Shown here: positions 31,182 to 42,500 of the stretch, in pieces | Numbering within the stretch: position 1 is the stretch's first letter | Layout of the letters: each line of letters begins with the position of its first letter | Made by a program: the position numbers and the translations under genes | Notes under the pieces: generated by a model | What the model was told of the DNA's origin: nothing | Databases searched by the model: none | The model's input: the letters and a program-made list of their open reading frames with translations, nothing else | Assembly (NCBI GenBank): GCA_013140755.1 | Contig: JABFSF010000026.1 | Coordinates: 1-64,000, forward strand | DNA: 64,000 bases | Source: Methylotenera sp. | Lineage (GTDB): Bacteria; Pseudomonadota; Gammaproteobacteria; Burkholderiales; Methylophilaceae | Direction: 5' to 3'

Positions 31182-32303
31182 CTATACTAATTTTTGATAA
31201 AGTCCACCTGCAAGACTTGCTACTTTACCTTCTAACTCCAGCATCATGAGCATGGCTGATGCTTCGCTTACAGTCATGCCGCTGGTGTGTACAATGGTTT
31301 CAAGTGAAGTGGGTTCAAAACCAATTAAATCAAGTGGATTAGGGTTATCACTAGCGTTGTTGTTTATCGCACTTTGGGTTATTTGTGCGCTTATCTTTTC
31401 TAAACCTAATTCGTCAATAATATCGCGTAAGTCATCGACTAACTTCGCTCCTTGTTTGATGAGCTGGTGGCAGCCTTTTGCCATAGGCGAATGTATGGAG
31501 CCTGGAATGGCAAACACTTCACGCCCTTGCTCAGCACTTAGGCGCGCAGTAATTTGTGAGCCGCTTTGCAGGTTGGCCTCAACGACTAAACAGCCTAAAC
31601 TTAAACCGCTGATAATACGGTTTCGTTTTGGAAAGTTTTGTGGTTTAGAAGGCGTACCAATTGGGAACTCAGAAATAATCAGCCCATTTTTTTCTATGAT
31701 TTGGTGTGCTAAATCGCGATGTTTAGCAGGGTAAACAATATCTAAACCTGTGCCCACCACGGCGATGGTTGCGCCATTTTCTTTAAGTGCGCCACGGTGC
31801 GCTGCACCATCAATGCCAAGTGCTAAGCCACTGACTACACATAAACCATGCTGACATAAGCCCTGGGCAAAAGCTTCTGCATTTTTCTCACCTTGTATGG
31901 AGGCGTTTCGGCTTCCTACAATCGCAATACTAGGTTGATTAAGTAATGCTAAATTGCCTTTGGCATATAAAAAAGGCGGTGGGTCGGTAATTTCTAATAA
32001 GGCTTGAGGGTACTGTGTATCAGCCAGTGTGACTAAGTGGTTATTGGTGAGTGATAACCAATGTAGTGTCGGAGCTAAAGTAGCTTGCTCAACCCCTTTG
32101 GTAATTTCGGTTGCGATTTGTTCAGAAACAATTTCGGTTAATTGACTAAAGCTTGCAGCATAAACGCGTTCTGGATCACCAAAGGCTTTAAGTAGCTGAC
32201 AAAATGTTTGAGAGCCAATACCACGAATGTTGCCTAGGCTCACCCACAGTGATTTTTCTACAAGCGTTGGATTGTTGTAGTCACCTTCACTATGGTTAGC
32301 CAT
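31182..32303 (-). CDS. dprA: DNA processing protein DprA
   Basis: IAIVGSRNASIQGEKNAEAFA, VSGLALGIDGAAHRGAL, FPKRNRIISGLS. Confidence 0.96.
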   Translation of the reverse strand: MANHSEGDYNNPTLVEKSLWVSLGNIRGIGSQTFCQLLKAFGDPERVYAASFSQLTEIVSEQIATEITKGVEQATLAPTLHWLSLTNNHLVTLADTQYPQALLEITDPPPFLYAKGNLALLNQPSIAIVGSRNASIQGEKNAEAFAQGLCQHGLCVVSGLALGIDGAAHRGALKENGATIAVVGTGLDIVYPAKHRDLAHQIIEKNGLIISEFPIGTPSKPQNFPKRNRIISGLSLGCLVVEANLQSGSQITARLSAEQGREVFAIPGSIHSPMAKGCHQLIKQGAKLVDDLRDIIDELGLEKISAQITQSAINNNASDNPNPLDLIGFEPTSLETIVHTSGMTVSEASAMLMMLELEGKVASLAGGLYQKLV

Positions 32304-32315
32304 TGCTTAAGTACG

Positions 32316-33482
32316 TTAAGGCGTGGTCACTACGTCATGTTGATTGATGGGAAGTGATGCTTGCATCACCAAACCATACGAAACATGCTCAAATACTCTA
32401 AACACCATCACTAAACCCACGCGCTCATCAGGTAATTTAATCATGCCTGGCTGAAGAGTTGGTTCACTTGTCACTGCAGGTTCTTTTTTAAAGTTTAGAA
32501 CCGCTTTGCCACTCTCATCTCTTGAAACATCAAAATTGAGTTCTTTCAATTTTGGTTTTTCTTCGGCTTTTGCTAAGCGTTCTTCTTCGGTTTCTTTGGG
32601 AGGTTCAGGGTCTTTAATAATGCGACCAAATCGATTAACAGCAAGTACATGACCCACTTCAATACCTTCTGCTGATCCACGGCTCATAGAAACAATTGAG
32701 TTGGGTCCAGCTTCTGCAAGCCCCCCATAAATACCGATAATACGTCCAGTAATTTGTGCGTCAGGCGCATGGGGCACAAAATTTGTGATGACGTCATCAT
32801 TTCTTGGTACTAATCTATCTTTAACAAAAATTTCTTCTTTTGCTTTTGTCACTTCACCTGAAGCTGGCGCACCATATTTGGTGATTTTTGCATCCCCTAA
32901 GTAAGTTGCTTCAATTCCCAAAATAGCTTTAGTATCAGGGTCAACCAAATCACCTCCAGGGCGATAGATAAACCAAGCCAGTTTATCGCCCTCATCAATT
33001 TGATTGATATAGATGCGCGTGCCTGGGCTTAATACCACACGATTATCTTGCCCAGCAATAATTCTTGGTGAAGTGTTAAGTTGATCTTTTTCAATCACCA
33101 GTGGTTGGCTTAAAAATGGTGCAATGACATTGAGCGGAATAGTGGGGATTGCATCACGAGCTAAAGGCTCTTCAATGACCCCAGGTTGTAATGTGACGGT
33201 TTCGCGTAATAATTTTAACTGAGGCTTACCGCTACTCATATCTAAAAAAACCACGTCGCCAGGGTAAATTAAATGCGGGTTTTTAATCTGCGATTTATTC
33301 AACTTCCATACTTTTGGCCACTGCCATGGATCTTTTAAAAACTTACCTGAAATACCCCATAAAGTATCACCTTTTACCACTACATGACGGTCCGGGTGAT
33401 TGGCTTTAAGCGCAACTTCATCGGCATAAGTTGGCAAGCTTAAGCAAGCAAACAAGACCAGCGTTATAATATGGCGAAACAT
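32316..33482 (-). CDS. LysM peptidoglycan-binding domain protein
   Basis: Signal peptide MFRHIITLVLFACLSLPTYA then HVVVKGDTLWGISGKFLKDPWQWPKVWKLN; start at 33482 preferred over 33545. Confidence 0.88.
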   Translation of the reverse strand: MFRHIITLVLFACLSLPTYADEVALKANHPDRHVVVKGDTLWGISGKFLKDPWQWPKVWKLNKSQIKNPHLIYPGDVVFLDMSSGKPQLKLLRETVTLQPGVIEEPLARDAIPTIPLNVIAPFLSQPLVIEKDQLNTSPRIIAGQDNRVVLSPGTRIYINQIDEGDKLAWFIYRPGGDLVDPDTKAILGIEATYLGDAKITKYGAPASGEVTKAKEEIFVKDRLVPRNDDVITNFVPHAPDAQITGRIIGIYGGLAEAGPNSIVSMSRGSAEGIEVGHVLAVNRFGRIIKDPEPPKETEEERLAKAEEKPKLKELNFDVSRDESGKAVLNFKKEPAVTSEPTLQPGMIKLPDERVGLVMVFRVFEHVSYGLVMQASLPINQHDVVTTP

Positions 33483-33663
33483 AGTGTGATGACCTCGGTC
33501 AAAAAATGCATGAAAATATGCGGTGAATGCCAATATAATGCACATGCATACCGCGAAATTACGTTAAATTTAGCACGTAATTCATTCAACAATCAAGCTT
33601 TTATGGTAAAAGACAGTTATTTTTAATCATTTTTGGTGCTTACAATCGAATTAACGAGTTTCT

Positions 33664-34164
33664 ATGGCTATTCTAAATATACTTAACTATCCAGACCCAC
33701 GATTACATACTGTTGCAAAACCTGTCAAAGAGGTGAATGTCACAATCCGCCGCTTAATTGAAGATATGCGAGATACCATGTACAACGCACCTGGCATTGG
33801 GCTTGCGGCAACACAAGTGAATCAACATATTCAATTGCTGATTATTGACACCAGTGAAACTAAAGATCAACTACAGGTATTCATTAACCCTAAAATTATT
33901 GCTAAAGATGGTGAGCAGATCTATGAAGAGGGTTGTTTATCAGTACCAGGCATTTATGAAAATGTAACGCGAGCAGAAAAAATTGTGGTTGAGGCTTTAA
34001 ATCAAGACGGTGAACCTTTTACTTTAGAGGCACATGGTTTATTAAGTGTCTGCATTCAGCATGAAATGGATCATTTGCAAGGCAAAGTATTCGTAGATTA
34101 TTTATCGCAACTCAAACGTACTCGCATTAAAAACAAAATGCTCAAATTAAAACGAGCCATGTAG
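33664..34164 (+). CDS. def: Peptide deformylase
   Basis: [34 protein letters not shown]. Confidence 0.97.
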   Translation: MAILNILNYPDPRLHTVAKPVKEVNVTIRRLIEDMRDTMYNAPGIGLAATQVNQHIQLLIIDTSETKDQLQVFINPKIIAKDGEQIYEEGCLSVPGIYENVTRAEKIVVEALNQDGEPFTLEAHGLLSVCIQHEMDHLQGKVFVDYLSQLKRTRIKNKMLKLKRAM

Positions 34165-34230
34165 TTTTTTTGTTCACGAACGACACTAAAAAATTAAAAA
34201 ACTTGGTTTAGTTCGTGGTTTTTCTATCGC

Positions 34231-35208
34231 TTGTGGATAATGATTTTGAGTTTTAAAGGCATTAAATTGAATATTATTTTTGCGGGAACCCCTGAATTTG
34301 CCGTGCCAGCACTTGCTGCGCTGATTAACGCTGGGCATCAAATTGTGATGGTGCTTACGCAGCCAGACCGTCCAGCAGGGCGTGGCATGAAGCTACAAGC
34401 CAGCCCTGTGAAGCAGCTTGCTTTACAACATCAATTACATGTTTTTCAGCCAGAAAAACTCAAACCTGAAGAGGTGCAGGTGCAAATAGCGGCAGCCAAT
34501 GCAGATGTGATGGTTGTGGCGGCTTATGGCTTAATTATTCCAACCAGCGTATTAAACATGCCTAAGTTTGGCTGTTATAACATTCATGCCTCTTTGCTGC
34601 CACGCTGGCGTGGTGCTGCACCGATTCACCGCGCCCTGCTGGCAGGCGATGCGCAAACGGGAGTGACCATCATGGAGGTGGTGCCAGCATTAGATGCGGG
34701 TGCAATGGTGAGTAAAGGTGTTGTGCCGATTACCGAGCAAGATACTACGCAAAGCTTGCACGATGCACTTGCTAACATGGGGGCAGATTTAATGGTGCAA
34801 GCCATGCAGATTTTGGCTAAAGAGGGTGTTTTGCCAAGCACACCGCAAGATGAAAGTTTAGTGACTTATGCGCATAAGCTTGAAAAAAGCGAATCCGCCA
34901 TTGATTGGCAAAAAAGCGCAACCCAGATTTCGCGGCAAGTGCGTGCATTTAATCCTTTTCCTGTTGCCACAGCACAATTTCGTGGAGAAACCTGCCGCAT
35001 TTGGTTTGCCACAGAAGCACAAAACACGCAGAGAACGCGTGAAAATCATGTGCAAGGAGAAATTATCGCGTTGGCAGGTAGCCTCTATGTAGCTTGTGGC
35101 GCAGGCGCGTTGAAGATTGATGAGTTGCAATCACCTGGCGGTAAACGTCAAACCGCACAACAGTTTGTGCAAAGTAAGCAAGTGCATTTAGGTGAGATTT
35201 TTGGCTGA
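34231..35208 (+). CDS. fmt: Methionyl-tRNA formyltransferase
   Basis: IIFAGTPEFAVPALAAL, NIHASLLPRWRGAAPIHRALLAGD; true start probably a few codons downstream of 34231. Confidence 0.96.
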   Translation: MWIMILSFKGIKLNIIFAGTPEFAVPALAALINAGHQIVMVLTQPDRPAGRGMKLQASPVKQLALQHQLHVFQPEKLKPEEVQVQIAAANADVMVVAAYGLIIPTSVLNMPKFGCYNIHASLLPRWRGAAPIHRALLAGDAQTGVTIMEVVPALDAGAMVSKGVVPITEQDTTQSLHDALANMGADLMVQAMQILAKEGVLPSTPQDESLVTYAHKLEKSESAIDWQKSATQISRQVRAFNPFPVATAQFRGETCRIWFATEAQNTQRTRENHVQGEIIALAGSLYVACGAGALKIDELQSPGGKRQTAQQFVQSKQVHLGEIFG

Positions 35209-35209
35209 T

Positions 35210-35638
35210 ATGATGACCTGCCCACTTTGCCAAACATCATCTTATTGCACGTTATGGCAAGATAACTTTTGCCGCGTAGTGCTATTGGGTGATGCTGATT
35301 ACCCAGCTTATTGCCGCGTGGAATTACTCGCTCACGTAAAGGAAATGTCTGACTTACCGCCCCATGAGCGGGCACACATGATGAAAGTGGTATTTGCGGT
35401 TGAAACTGCAATTCGTGGAGTGATTCAGCCCGATAAAATCAACCTTGCGAGCTTAGGCAATAAAACGCCGCATTTGCACTGGCATGTAATTCCGCGTTTT
35501 ACGCATGACAAACATTTTCCGAATTCGCACTGGGGTGAAGCCGTGCGTACAGGGTCACCGCAGGTGCTTGATGAAGCAGTGATACAGTTGCTTACGCAAA
35601 AAATCAACGAACTCATCCATTGCGCGCTAGGGGCTTGA
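35210..35638 (+). CDS. HIT family protein
   Basis: HLHWHVIPRF histidine-triad motif, CPLCQTSS at N-terminus; ATG at 35210 favoured over 35192. Confidence 0.88.
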   Translation: MMTCPLCQTSSYCTLWQDNFCRVVLLGDADYPAYCRVELLAHVKEMSDLPPHERAHMMKVVFAVETAIRGVIQPDKINLASLGNKTPHLHWHVIPRFTHDKHFPNSHWGEAVRTGSPQVLDEAVIQLLTQKINELIHCALGA

Positions 35639-35643
35639 AAAAA

Positions 35644-35955
35644 CTAAACTACTAAGCGCTCCACCACTTTGCCATTGATTAAATGGCTTTGAATAATCTC
35701 ATCGATATCATCATAATCTACAAAGGTGTACCAAACCGCTTGTGGATACACCACCATGAGCGGACCTTGCCCGCACCTATCTAAGCAACCCGCGCGGTTA
35801 ATGCGTATTTTGCCTTCTCCATTTAAACCTAAAGTTTTAATCTGTGCTTTCATGTAATCAAAAGCGGCTTCTGCGCCATGGTTCATGCAACAGGCTTCAT
35901 TGTTTTCACGTTGATTTAAACAAAAAAACACGTGGTGTTGAAAGTAGGTCATCAT
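35644..35955 (-). CDS. (2Fe-2S) ferredoxin domain protein
   Basis: HVFFCLNQRENNEACCMNHGAE, RAGCLDRCGQGPLMVVYP. Confidence 0.9.
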   Translation of the reverse strand: MMTYFQHHVFFCLNQRENNEACCMNHGAEAAFDYMKAQIKTLGLNGEGKIRINRAGCLDRCGQGPLMVVYPQAVWYTFVDYDDIDEIIQSHLINGKVVERLVV

Positions 35956-35964
35956 TGGTTTTGT

Positions 35965-36915
35965 TTATTCTGTGGCAAGGCTGTCTTCTTTGGTAAATGT
36001 CCAAGTGCGCGTGATACTTAGAATATCTACTTCCTTGCGCACATCATCAGGAAAGCGTGCATAAGGTGCGCCTAATTCCACAATATGTCTTGCCGCCTCA
36101 TCTAACACTTTATGACCTGAGCTACGGTTGATTTCAATTGCTTCTACGCTACCATCGGCTTTAATTGAAACAGTCAATTGTAGTTGACCATAAAGCCTCA
36201 AGCTTTTAGCGGCTTCGGGGTAATTTAAATTACCGATTTTTTCTACCTTTTGTCGCCATGATTCTACATACATGGCATAACGGTATTCTTTCGTTCTTGC
36301 CCCAATAAACTTACGTTTAGGTCGTTTTTGATACTCATCTTGCTGTTTGGCAATGAGTGCTTCCAGTTTATCCATCTCTAATGCAGCCGTGGTCAGGTCT
36401 TGCAGGTTAAGCTCTTTATCGGGAGCTTGCTTGTCTTCTTCAGGGGCTTTGGCTGCGGCTTCTTGTAAAGGTTGCGAATCTACGGTTTTGGTCGATTTGA
36501 TTTGTGTCATCAACTCCTGTGCTTTTTTTTCAAGTGCATCTACTTTTTTTTGTGCTTTAATTTCTTGGGATGAAAGTGATGCGGCCTTAGCACTGAGTTG
36601 ATTACTGGCTTCTGGCTTGAGGGTAAATTCTGCTTTTTGTTGCTTGATGGCAGGTAATGCTGTTTTCATTTTGCGATTTAAATCGGTATTGCCACCCCGG
36701 TCTAAATTGGCTTGTGCGTAGGTATCTGCTTTATCTGGCTGAGTCAGTGTTTTTGCATTCACTAATACCACATCTAATACGGGTAAATGGTCGCTGAGTT
36801 TATTAAGTTCAGGTTCAAAATGAATCGCCAATATTGTTGCATGAATGCAAACAGATACCCATAGCGCAAGACTCATCATGCTCATGTTTTGACGCTTTAA
36901 GGTCATGGGCAGCAT
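35965..36915 (-). CDS. TonB-family energy transducer protein
   Basis: N-terminal TM, coiled-coil centre, C-terminal TonB domain YPEAAKSLRLYGQLQLTVSIKADGSVEAIEINRSSGHKVLDEAA; start inside the 37014 ORF. Confidence 0.87.
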   Translation of the reverse strand: MLPMTLKRQNMSMMSLALWVSVCIHATILAIHFEPELNKLSDHLPVLDVVLVNAKTLTQPDKADTYAQANLDRGGNTDLNRKMKTALPAIKQQKAEFTLKPEASNQLSAKAASLSSQEIKAQKKVDALEKKAQELMTQIKSTKTVDSQPLQEAAAKAPEEDKQAPDKELNLQDLTTAALEMDKLEALIAKQQDEYQKRPKRKFIGARTKEYRYAMYVESWRQKVEKIGNLNYPEAAKSLRLYGQLQLTVSIKADGSVEAIEINRSSGHKVLDEAARHIVELGAPYARFPDDVRKEVDILSITRTWTFTKEDSLATE

Positions 36916-36946
36916 GGTCGTTACTTGCTTAGTTTGATGCTTTTGA

Positions 36947-38335
36947 TTAACCAATGGCAGACATTTCAGATAATGCGTTAATGATTTTCTGGTGCACACC
37001 ACCAAATCCGCCATTACTCATCACCAAAATATGGTCACTTGGTTTGGCAGCAGATTGGATGGCTTGTACCAACAAAGCTAAATCATCAAATGTTTTAGCT
37101 TTATTTGCAATAGGCTGGAGTGCTTCTTCAGCACTCCAGCCTAAATTTGCACCATAGCAAAACACTAAATCAGCTTCTTGTAAGCTGTCGGGTAGTGCAT
37201 CTTTCATCACGCCTAGCTTCATGGTGTTAGAGCGAGGCTCCAGTACGGCTAGAATACGCGCGTTGCCAACTTTAGCGCGCAAACCCGCTAAAGTCGTTTC
37301 AATTGCCGTGGGGTGGTGCGCAAAGTCATCGTAAACCGTGATGTCATTCACCACGCCTTTGGTTTCCATACGGCGTTTTACGTTTTTAAATTCACTTAAA
37401 GCGGCAATGCTAGTTTCTACTGCCACGCCTGCATGGCGTGCCGCAGCAATGCAGGCCAGTGCATTCATGCGGTTATGTTCGCCCAATAAATTCCAAGCCA
37501 CGCGCCCTTGCGGCTTTCCCGCAAACAGCACATCAAAGCTGCCGCCACCCTGTGCATTAGCGGCTTGCCAGTTGGCATCTGTGCCAAATTTTTCCACAGT
37601 GCTCCAGCAACCTTTATCAAGCACACGTTGTAAGCTTGCCTCTTTGCCATTGGCAACAATCAAACCCAACTGCGGCACAGTGCGCACTAAGTGATGGAAT
37701 TGTTTTTCAATGGCAGTGAGGTCATCAAAAATATCTGCGTGGTCAAATTCCAGGTTGTTAAGTACGGCTGTGCGTGGACGGTAGTGCACAAATTTTGAGC
37801 GTTTATCAAAAAAAGCGGTGTCGTATTCGTCGGCTTCAATCACAAAAAACGGTGAAATACTTTTAGCATCCTGAACTGGTGTTTGTGGCAACCTCGCCGA
37901 TACACCAAAATTCTCTGGCACACCGCCAATCAAAAACCCAGGTGCCAAACCTGCATACTCTAAAATCCACGCCAGCATCGAACTGGTGGTGGTTTTGCCA
38001 TGCGTACCCGCCACAGCCAATACCCACTTGCCTTGCAGCACATTCTCCGCCAGCCATTGTGGGCCAGAAATATACGGCAAACCGCGATTCAAAATTTCTT
38101 CCATCAACGGATTACCGCGCGTGACCACGTTGCCAATCACGTAAATATCGGGGTTGAGCTTAGTTTGTTCTGGCGAAAAACCTTCAATCAGCTCAATACC
38201 TTGCGCCTCAAGCTGTGTGCTCATGGGCGGGTAAACATTAGCATCGCAACCCGTCACCCGATGCCCTGCCTGCTTCGCCAGCACCGCAATGCCACCCATG
38301 AATGTCCCGCAAATACCTAGAATGTGAATGTGCAT
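36947..38335 (-). CDS. mpl: UDP-N-acetylmuramate:L-alanyl-gamma-D-glutamyl-meso-diaminopimelate ligase
   Basis: MHIHILGICGTFMGGIAVLAKQAGHRVTGCD, VAGTHGKTTTSSMLAW, YDDFAHHPTAI. Confidence 0.96.
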   Translation of the reverse strand: MHIHILGICGTFMGGIAVLAKQAGHRVTGCDANVYPPMSTQLEAQGIELIEGFSPEQTKLNPDIYVIGNVVTRGNPLMEEILNRGLPYISGPQWLAENVLQGKWVLAVAGTHGKTTTSSMLAWILEYAGLAPGFLIGGVPENFGVSARLPQTPVQDAKSISPFFVIEADEYDTAFFDKRSKFVHYRPRTAVLNNLEFDHADIFDDLTAIEKQFHHLVRTVPQLGLIVANGKEASLQRVLDKGCWSTVEKFGTDANWQAANAQGGGSFDVLFAGKPQGRVAWNLLGEHNRMNALACIAAARHAGVAVETSIAALSEFKNVKRRMETKGVVNDITVYDDFAHHPTAIETTLAGLRAKVGNARILAVLEPRSNTMKLGVMKDALPDSLQEADLVFCYGANLGWSAEEALQPIANKAKTFDDLALLVQAIQSAAKPSDHILVMSNGGFGGVHQKIINALSEMSAIG

Positions 38336-39429
38336 TAGTTAGTAACCAAAATTTTATAAAGTGCGGTATTGATAAAATAAATATCGCGTCCTTTTCTTGT
38401 TAATTGAAGAATATTTTTTTCATCTGCAGAAAGTTGTTTAAGATATTTTGTTGCAGTAATTCTTGAAACATTAATGTCTGTTTCTAGAAAAGATATTTTT
38501 GTGTATGGGTATTTAAAAAGATGGTTAATTAAATCCTGACTATAAAAATTATAGTGAGAACGTATATGATGTTTGTATTGCATCATCGCATCACGAATGG
38601 CTAAAATCTTCCCAATAGTAATATTTGCCGTATTCTCAACGGCATCAAGCATATAAAGTATCCAAGGCTCCCATTTTCCATCATCTCGCACGGATTGCAA
38701 TAACCGATAGTACTCTTGCTTATTCTTGTTGATATAAGCACTCAAGTACAAAACGGGTATATTCAGTAAATTTTGCTGAACCAAGTAAAGCACATTAATA
38801 ATTCTGCCAGTGCGTCCATTACCATCATAAAAAGGATGAATTGTTTCAAACTGGTGATGAATTATCGCCATTTTAATTAACGGGTCTAAGGTGATATAAG
38901 ATGCATCGTTGATGAGTTTTTCTAAATCTTGCATCAACAATTCAATCTCTTGCGCTTGTTGTGGAGGGGTATAAACGATATTACCTGTATCCGTTCTGAG
39001 TGTTGTTCCAGATTGCGTGCGAAAGCCAGCATCATTACCTTCTAAAACAGCCTGTATTTCCTTTATGTGGTTAGATGTCATTAACCCAGTGTCGCAGAGC
39101 AAATGATGGCCTCGATGAAGTGCCTCAACGTACCTCTTGACTTCTTTCGCTGCTGGATTTTGTTTGTCAGGAAATATGCCTTGTTGGAAAAGCTCATCAT
39201 GCGTTGTCACAATACTTTCTATCTCAGAACTTTCTTTAGCCTCTTGAATAGACAATGTATCAATTAAAACACCTTGATTCGGAATGCTTGCCACGATGCC
39301 TTTTAATTCGGCAAGTGCTCTATTTGCACTAGCCAACTTCTTCATTATTGGTAGTGTTTCAAAAACCTCTAGCACTAACTCTGTTATTGGACGCACTAAA
39401 AATGTTGGTTGTTTATTTTGTTCACTCAT
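38335..39429 (-). CDS. Fic family protein with C-terminal winged-HTH-like domain
   Basis: Fic motif HPFYDGNGRTGR; inhibitory-helix-like SSEIES near N-terminus; C-terminal DINVSRITATKYLKQLSADEKNILQLTRKGRDIYF. Confidence 0.93.
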   Translation of the reverse strand: MSEQNKQPTFLVRPITELVLEVFETLPIMKKLASANRALAELKGIVASIPNQGVLIDTLSIQEAKESSEIESIVTTHDELFQQGIFPDKQNPAAKEVKRYVEALHRGHHLLCDTGLMTSNHIKEIQAVLEGNDAGFRTQSGTTLRTDTGNIVYTPPQQAQEIELLMQDLEKLINDASYITLDPLIKMAIIHHQFETIHPFYDGNGRTGRIINVLYLVQQNLLNIPVLYLSAYINKNKQEYYRLLQSVRDDGKWEPWILYMLDAVENTANITIGKILAIRDAMMQYKHHIRSHYNFYSQDLINHLFKYPYTKISFLETDINVSRITATKYLKQLSADEKNILQLTRKGRDIYFINTALYKILVTN

Positions 39430-39452
39430 CTGGGTATTGTATATACATTTTA

Positions 39453-39493
39453 TTTTGTTTGTATAAAAAAATAAGTTTTCTATACAAACAAAA
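39453..39493. promoter_or_regulatory. Inverted repeat upstream of fic (candidate operator)
   Basis: TTTTGTTTGTATA (39453-39465) and TATACAAACAAAA (39481-39493), perfect 13-bp arms, 15-nt spacer, 24 bp upstream of fic ATG. Confidence 0.65.
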
Positions 39494-39519
39494 GATGAAA
39501 TGTATAGATAATTTACAAT

Positions 39520-42500
39520 CTACCCCAAATTCGGCGCAAGCCAACGCTCTAAATAAGCCTTATCCAAGTTTCTACGCTTTGCCATATCTTCCAACTGGTC
39601 GTTGCCGATTTTATCTACGCTAAAGTATTTCGCTTGTGGGTGGGCGAGGTAGAAACCTGAAACCGCCGCCGCTGGCATCATGGCGAAGCTGTCGGTGAGT
39701 TGCATGTCAATTTCATCGCATTGCAATAGCTTAAACATATCCGTTTTTACCGTGTGGTCTGGGCAGGCGGGGTAGCCTGGCGCAGGTCTAATCCCTTGAT
39801 ATTGTTCTTTAATCAGCGCGTCAGTATCTAATTTTTCATTCGCCGCATAACCCCATAAATCAGTACGAATGCGTTCATGCATATATTCGGCAAAGGCTTC
39901 TGCTAGTCTATCGGCGAGGGATTTGAACATAATTGCATTGTAATCATCGTGATTTTTTTCAAACTCAGCTAAGCGTTTTTCCATGCCTAAGCCTGCAGTC
40001 ACGGCGAATAGCCCTATGTAGTCATCTGTTGTTTTTGGCGCAATAAAATCTGCCAAGCATTGGTTTGGTCTGGCTACGCCATCAATCACGGGTTTGACCG
40101 TTTGTTGGCGCATACCGTAATAAGTAAACGCAACTTCTTGCCTAGTTTCATCGGTGTAGATTTCAATGTCGTCATCGTTTACGCTATTGGCGGGCATGAG
40201 CGCAATGACGCCGCTGGCAGAAAGCCAACGCCCTTCAATGATTTTTTTCAACATGGCTTGCGCGTCATTGAAAACTTTAGTCGCTGCCTCGCCCACCACG
40301 CTATCGCCCAAAATGCCTGGGTAGCTACCTGCTAAATCCCAAGTTTGGAAGAATGGCGACCAATCAATATATTGCGCGATGAGATTCAAATCAATGTTTT
40401 TGAACACGCGGCGACCAATAAACTTTGGTTTTACAGGCGCATTTTTGCCAGTGAAAGTAAGTTGCGCTTTGTTAGCGCGGGCTTCGGCTAGGCTTAACAT
40501 TGGCACGCCTTTTTTACTGGCATGTTGCGCGCGGGCTTTGGCGTAATCTGCTCGAATTTCAGCAATATAAGCGTCTTTGGTTTCAGGCGTGAGCAAGTTT
40601 TGCATCACTATCACCGAACGCGAAGCATCTGGCACATACACAGTCGGACCATCATAAAATGGGGCAATTTTTACCGCTGTATGGGCGCGTGAGGTGGTCG
40701 CACCACCAATCAACAACGGCGTTTTTAAGCCGCTAAAATGCGGGTCGCGCTGCATTTCTTTGGCTACATAAGCCATTTCCTCTAGTGATGGTGTAATCAA
40801 GCCAGAAAGACCAATAATGTCGGCATTTTCAGCCTTCGCCATCGCCAAAATTTCAGCGGCTGGCACCATCACGCCCATATTGACGACTTCAAAGTTATTG
40901 CATTGCAACACCACGGCAACAATGTTTTTGCCGATGTCATGCACATCGCCCTTCACTGTGGCAATCACCACCTTGCCTTTGGGTTTGGCAACAATACCTG
41001 TACGCTTTTCTTCGGCGGTTTTTTCTTCTTCAATAAATGGAATCAAATGCGCCACGGCTTGCTTCATCACGCGGGCGGATTTCACCACTTGTGGCAAGAA
41101 CATTTTGCCTTGCCCGAATAAATCGCCGACTACGTTCATGCCGTCCATCAGCGGACCTTCAATCACGTGAATCGGTCTGCCTCCCGCCACCATCGCCTGT
41201 TGACGTGCCTCTTCGGTGTCTTCCACAATAAATTCGGTAATGCCATGCACCATGGCGTGCGCTAGGCGTTTTGCCACAGGCACTGGGTTTTCTGGCGTGC
41301 CGCGCCATTCTAGCGTGGCTTCTTCTTTTTTACCGCCTGCTTTTAGTGTGCTGGCAATTTCAATCAAGCGTTCAGTAGGTGCGAGTAAGTTGTTAGGGTC
41401 AATAATGCGGTTCAGCACTACGTCTTCTACACAAACCCTTAATGTGGGGTCTAAATCATCGTAAACCCCCATCATGCCTGCGTTGACAATGCCCATGGTC
41501 ATGCCCGCCTTAATGGCATGATATAAAAACACAGTGTGAATCGCCTCACGTGCGGAGTCGTTACCACGGAAGCTAAAGCTCACGTTAGAAACACCGCCTG
41601 AAATTTTGGCGTAAGGCAGATTTTCTTTAATCCATCGCGTAGCGTTGATAAAATCCACCGCGTAGTTATTATGCTCCTCAATGCCAGTGGCGATGGCAAA
41701 GATATTAGGATCAAAAATAATATCTTCGGGCGGAAAATCTACGGTTTCTACCAGCAAATCATAAGCGCGTTTGCAAATTTCAATCTTACGCTCGTAAGTA
41801 TCCGCCTGACCTTTTTCATCAAACGCCATCACAATCACTGCTGCGCCATAACGGCGGCATAGCTTGGCCTGGCGTAAAAATTCCGCTTCGCCTTCTTTCA
41901 TAGAAATAGAATTAACGATCGCTTTGCCCTGTACGCACTTCAAGCCAGCTTCAATCACATCCCATTTTGATGAGTCAATCATCACTGGCACCCGCGCAAT
42001 ATCTGGCTCAGAGGCTACCAAATTCAAAAAGTGCGTCATAGCTTTGATGGCATCCAACATGCCTTCATCCATGTTAATGTCAATAATCTGTGCGCCGTTT
42101 TCCACCTGCTGACGTGCCACGCTCAAGGCTTCTTCATATTGTTCGTTGATAATCATGCGGGCAAAGGCTTTAGAGCCCGTTACATTGGTGCGCTCACCCA
42201 CGTTTACAAATAGAGAATCATCGTTGATGATAAACGGCTCTAGCCCTGAAAGCCGCGTAAATGCTGGCACTTGGGGCAATTGGCGTGGTGGAATATCTTT
42301 AATCGCGTTATAAATCGCGTTGATGTGCGCAGGGGTTGTGCCGCAGCAACCGCCCGCAATGTTCACAAAGCCACTTTGTGCAAATTCTTTCACCAAGCTT
42401 GCCGTAATATCTGGCGTTTCATCAAAGCCTGTATCGCTCATGGGGTTAGGCAAGCCAGCATTGGGGTAAACGCAGATAAACGTATCAGCGATTTTTGAGA

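Noticed and set aside
34165-34225. Weak hairpin CACGAAC...GTTCGTG between def and fmt
   Set aside because: Only a 7-bp stem with a large loop; not strong enough to call a terminator.
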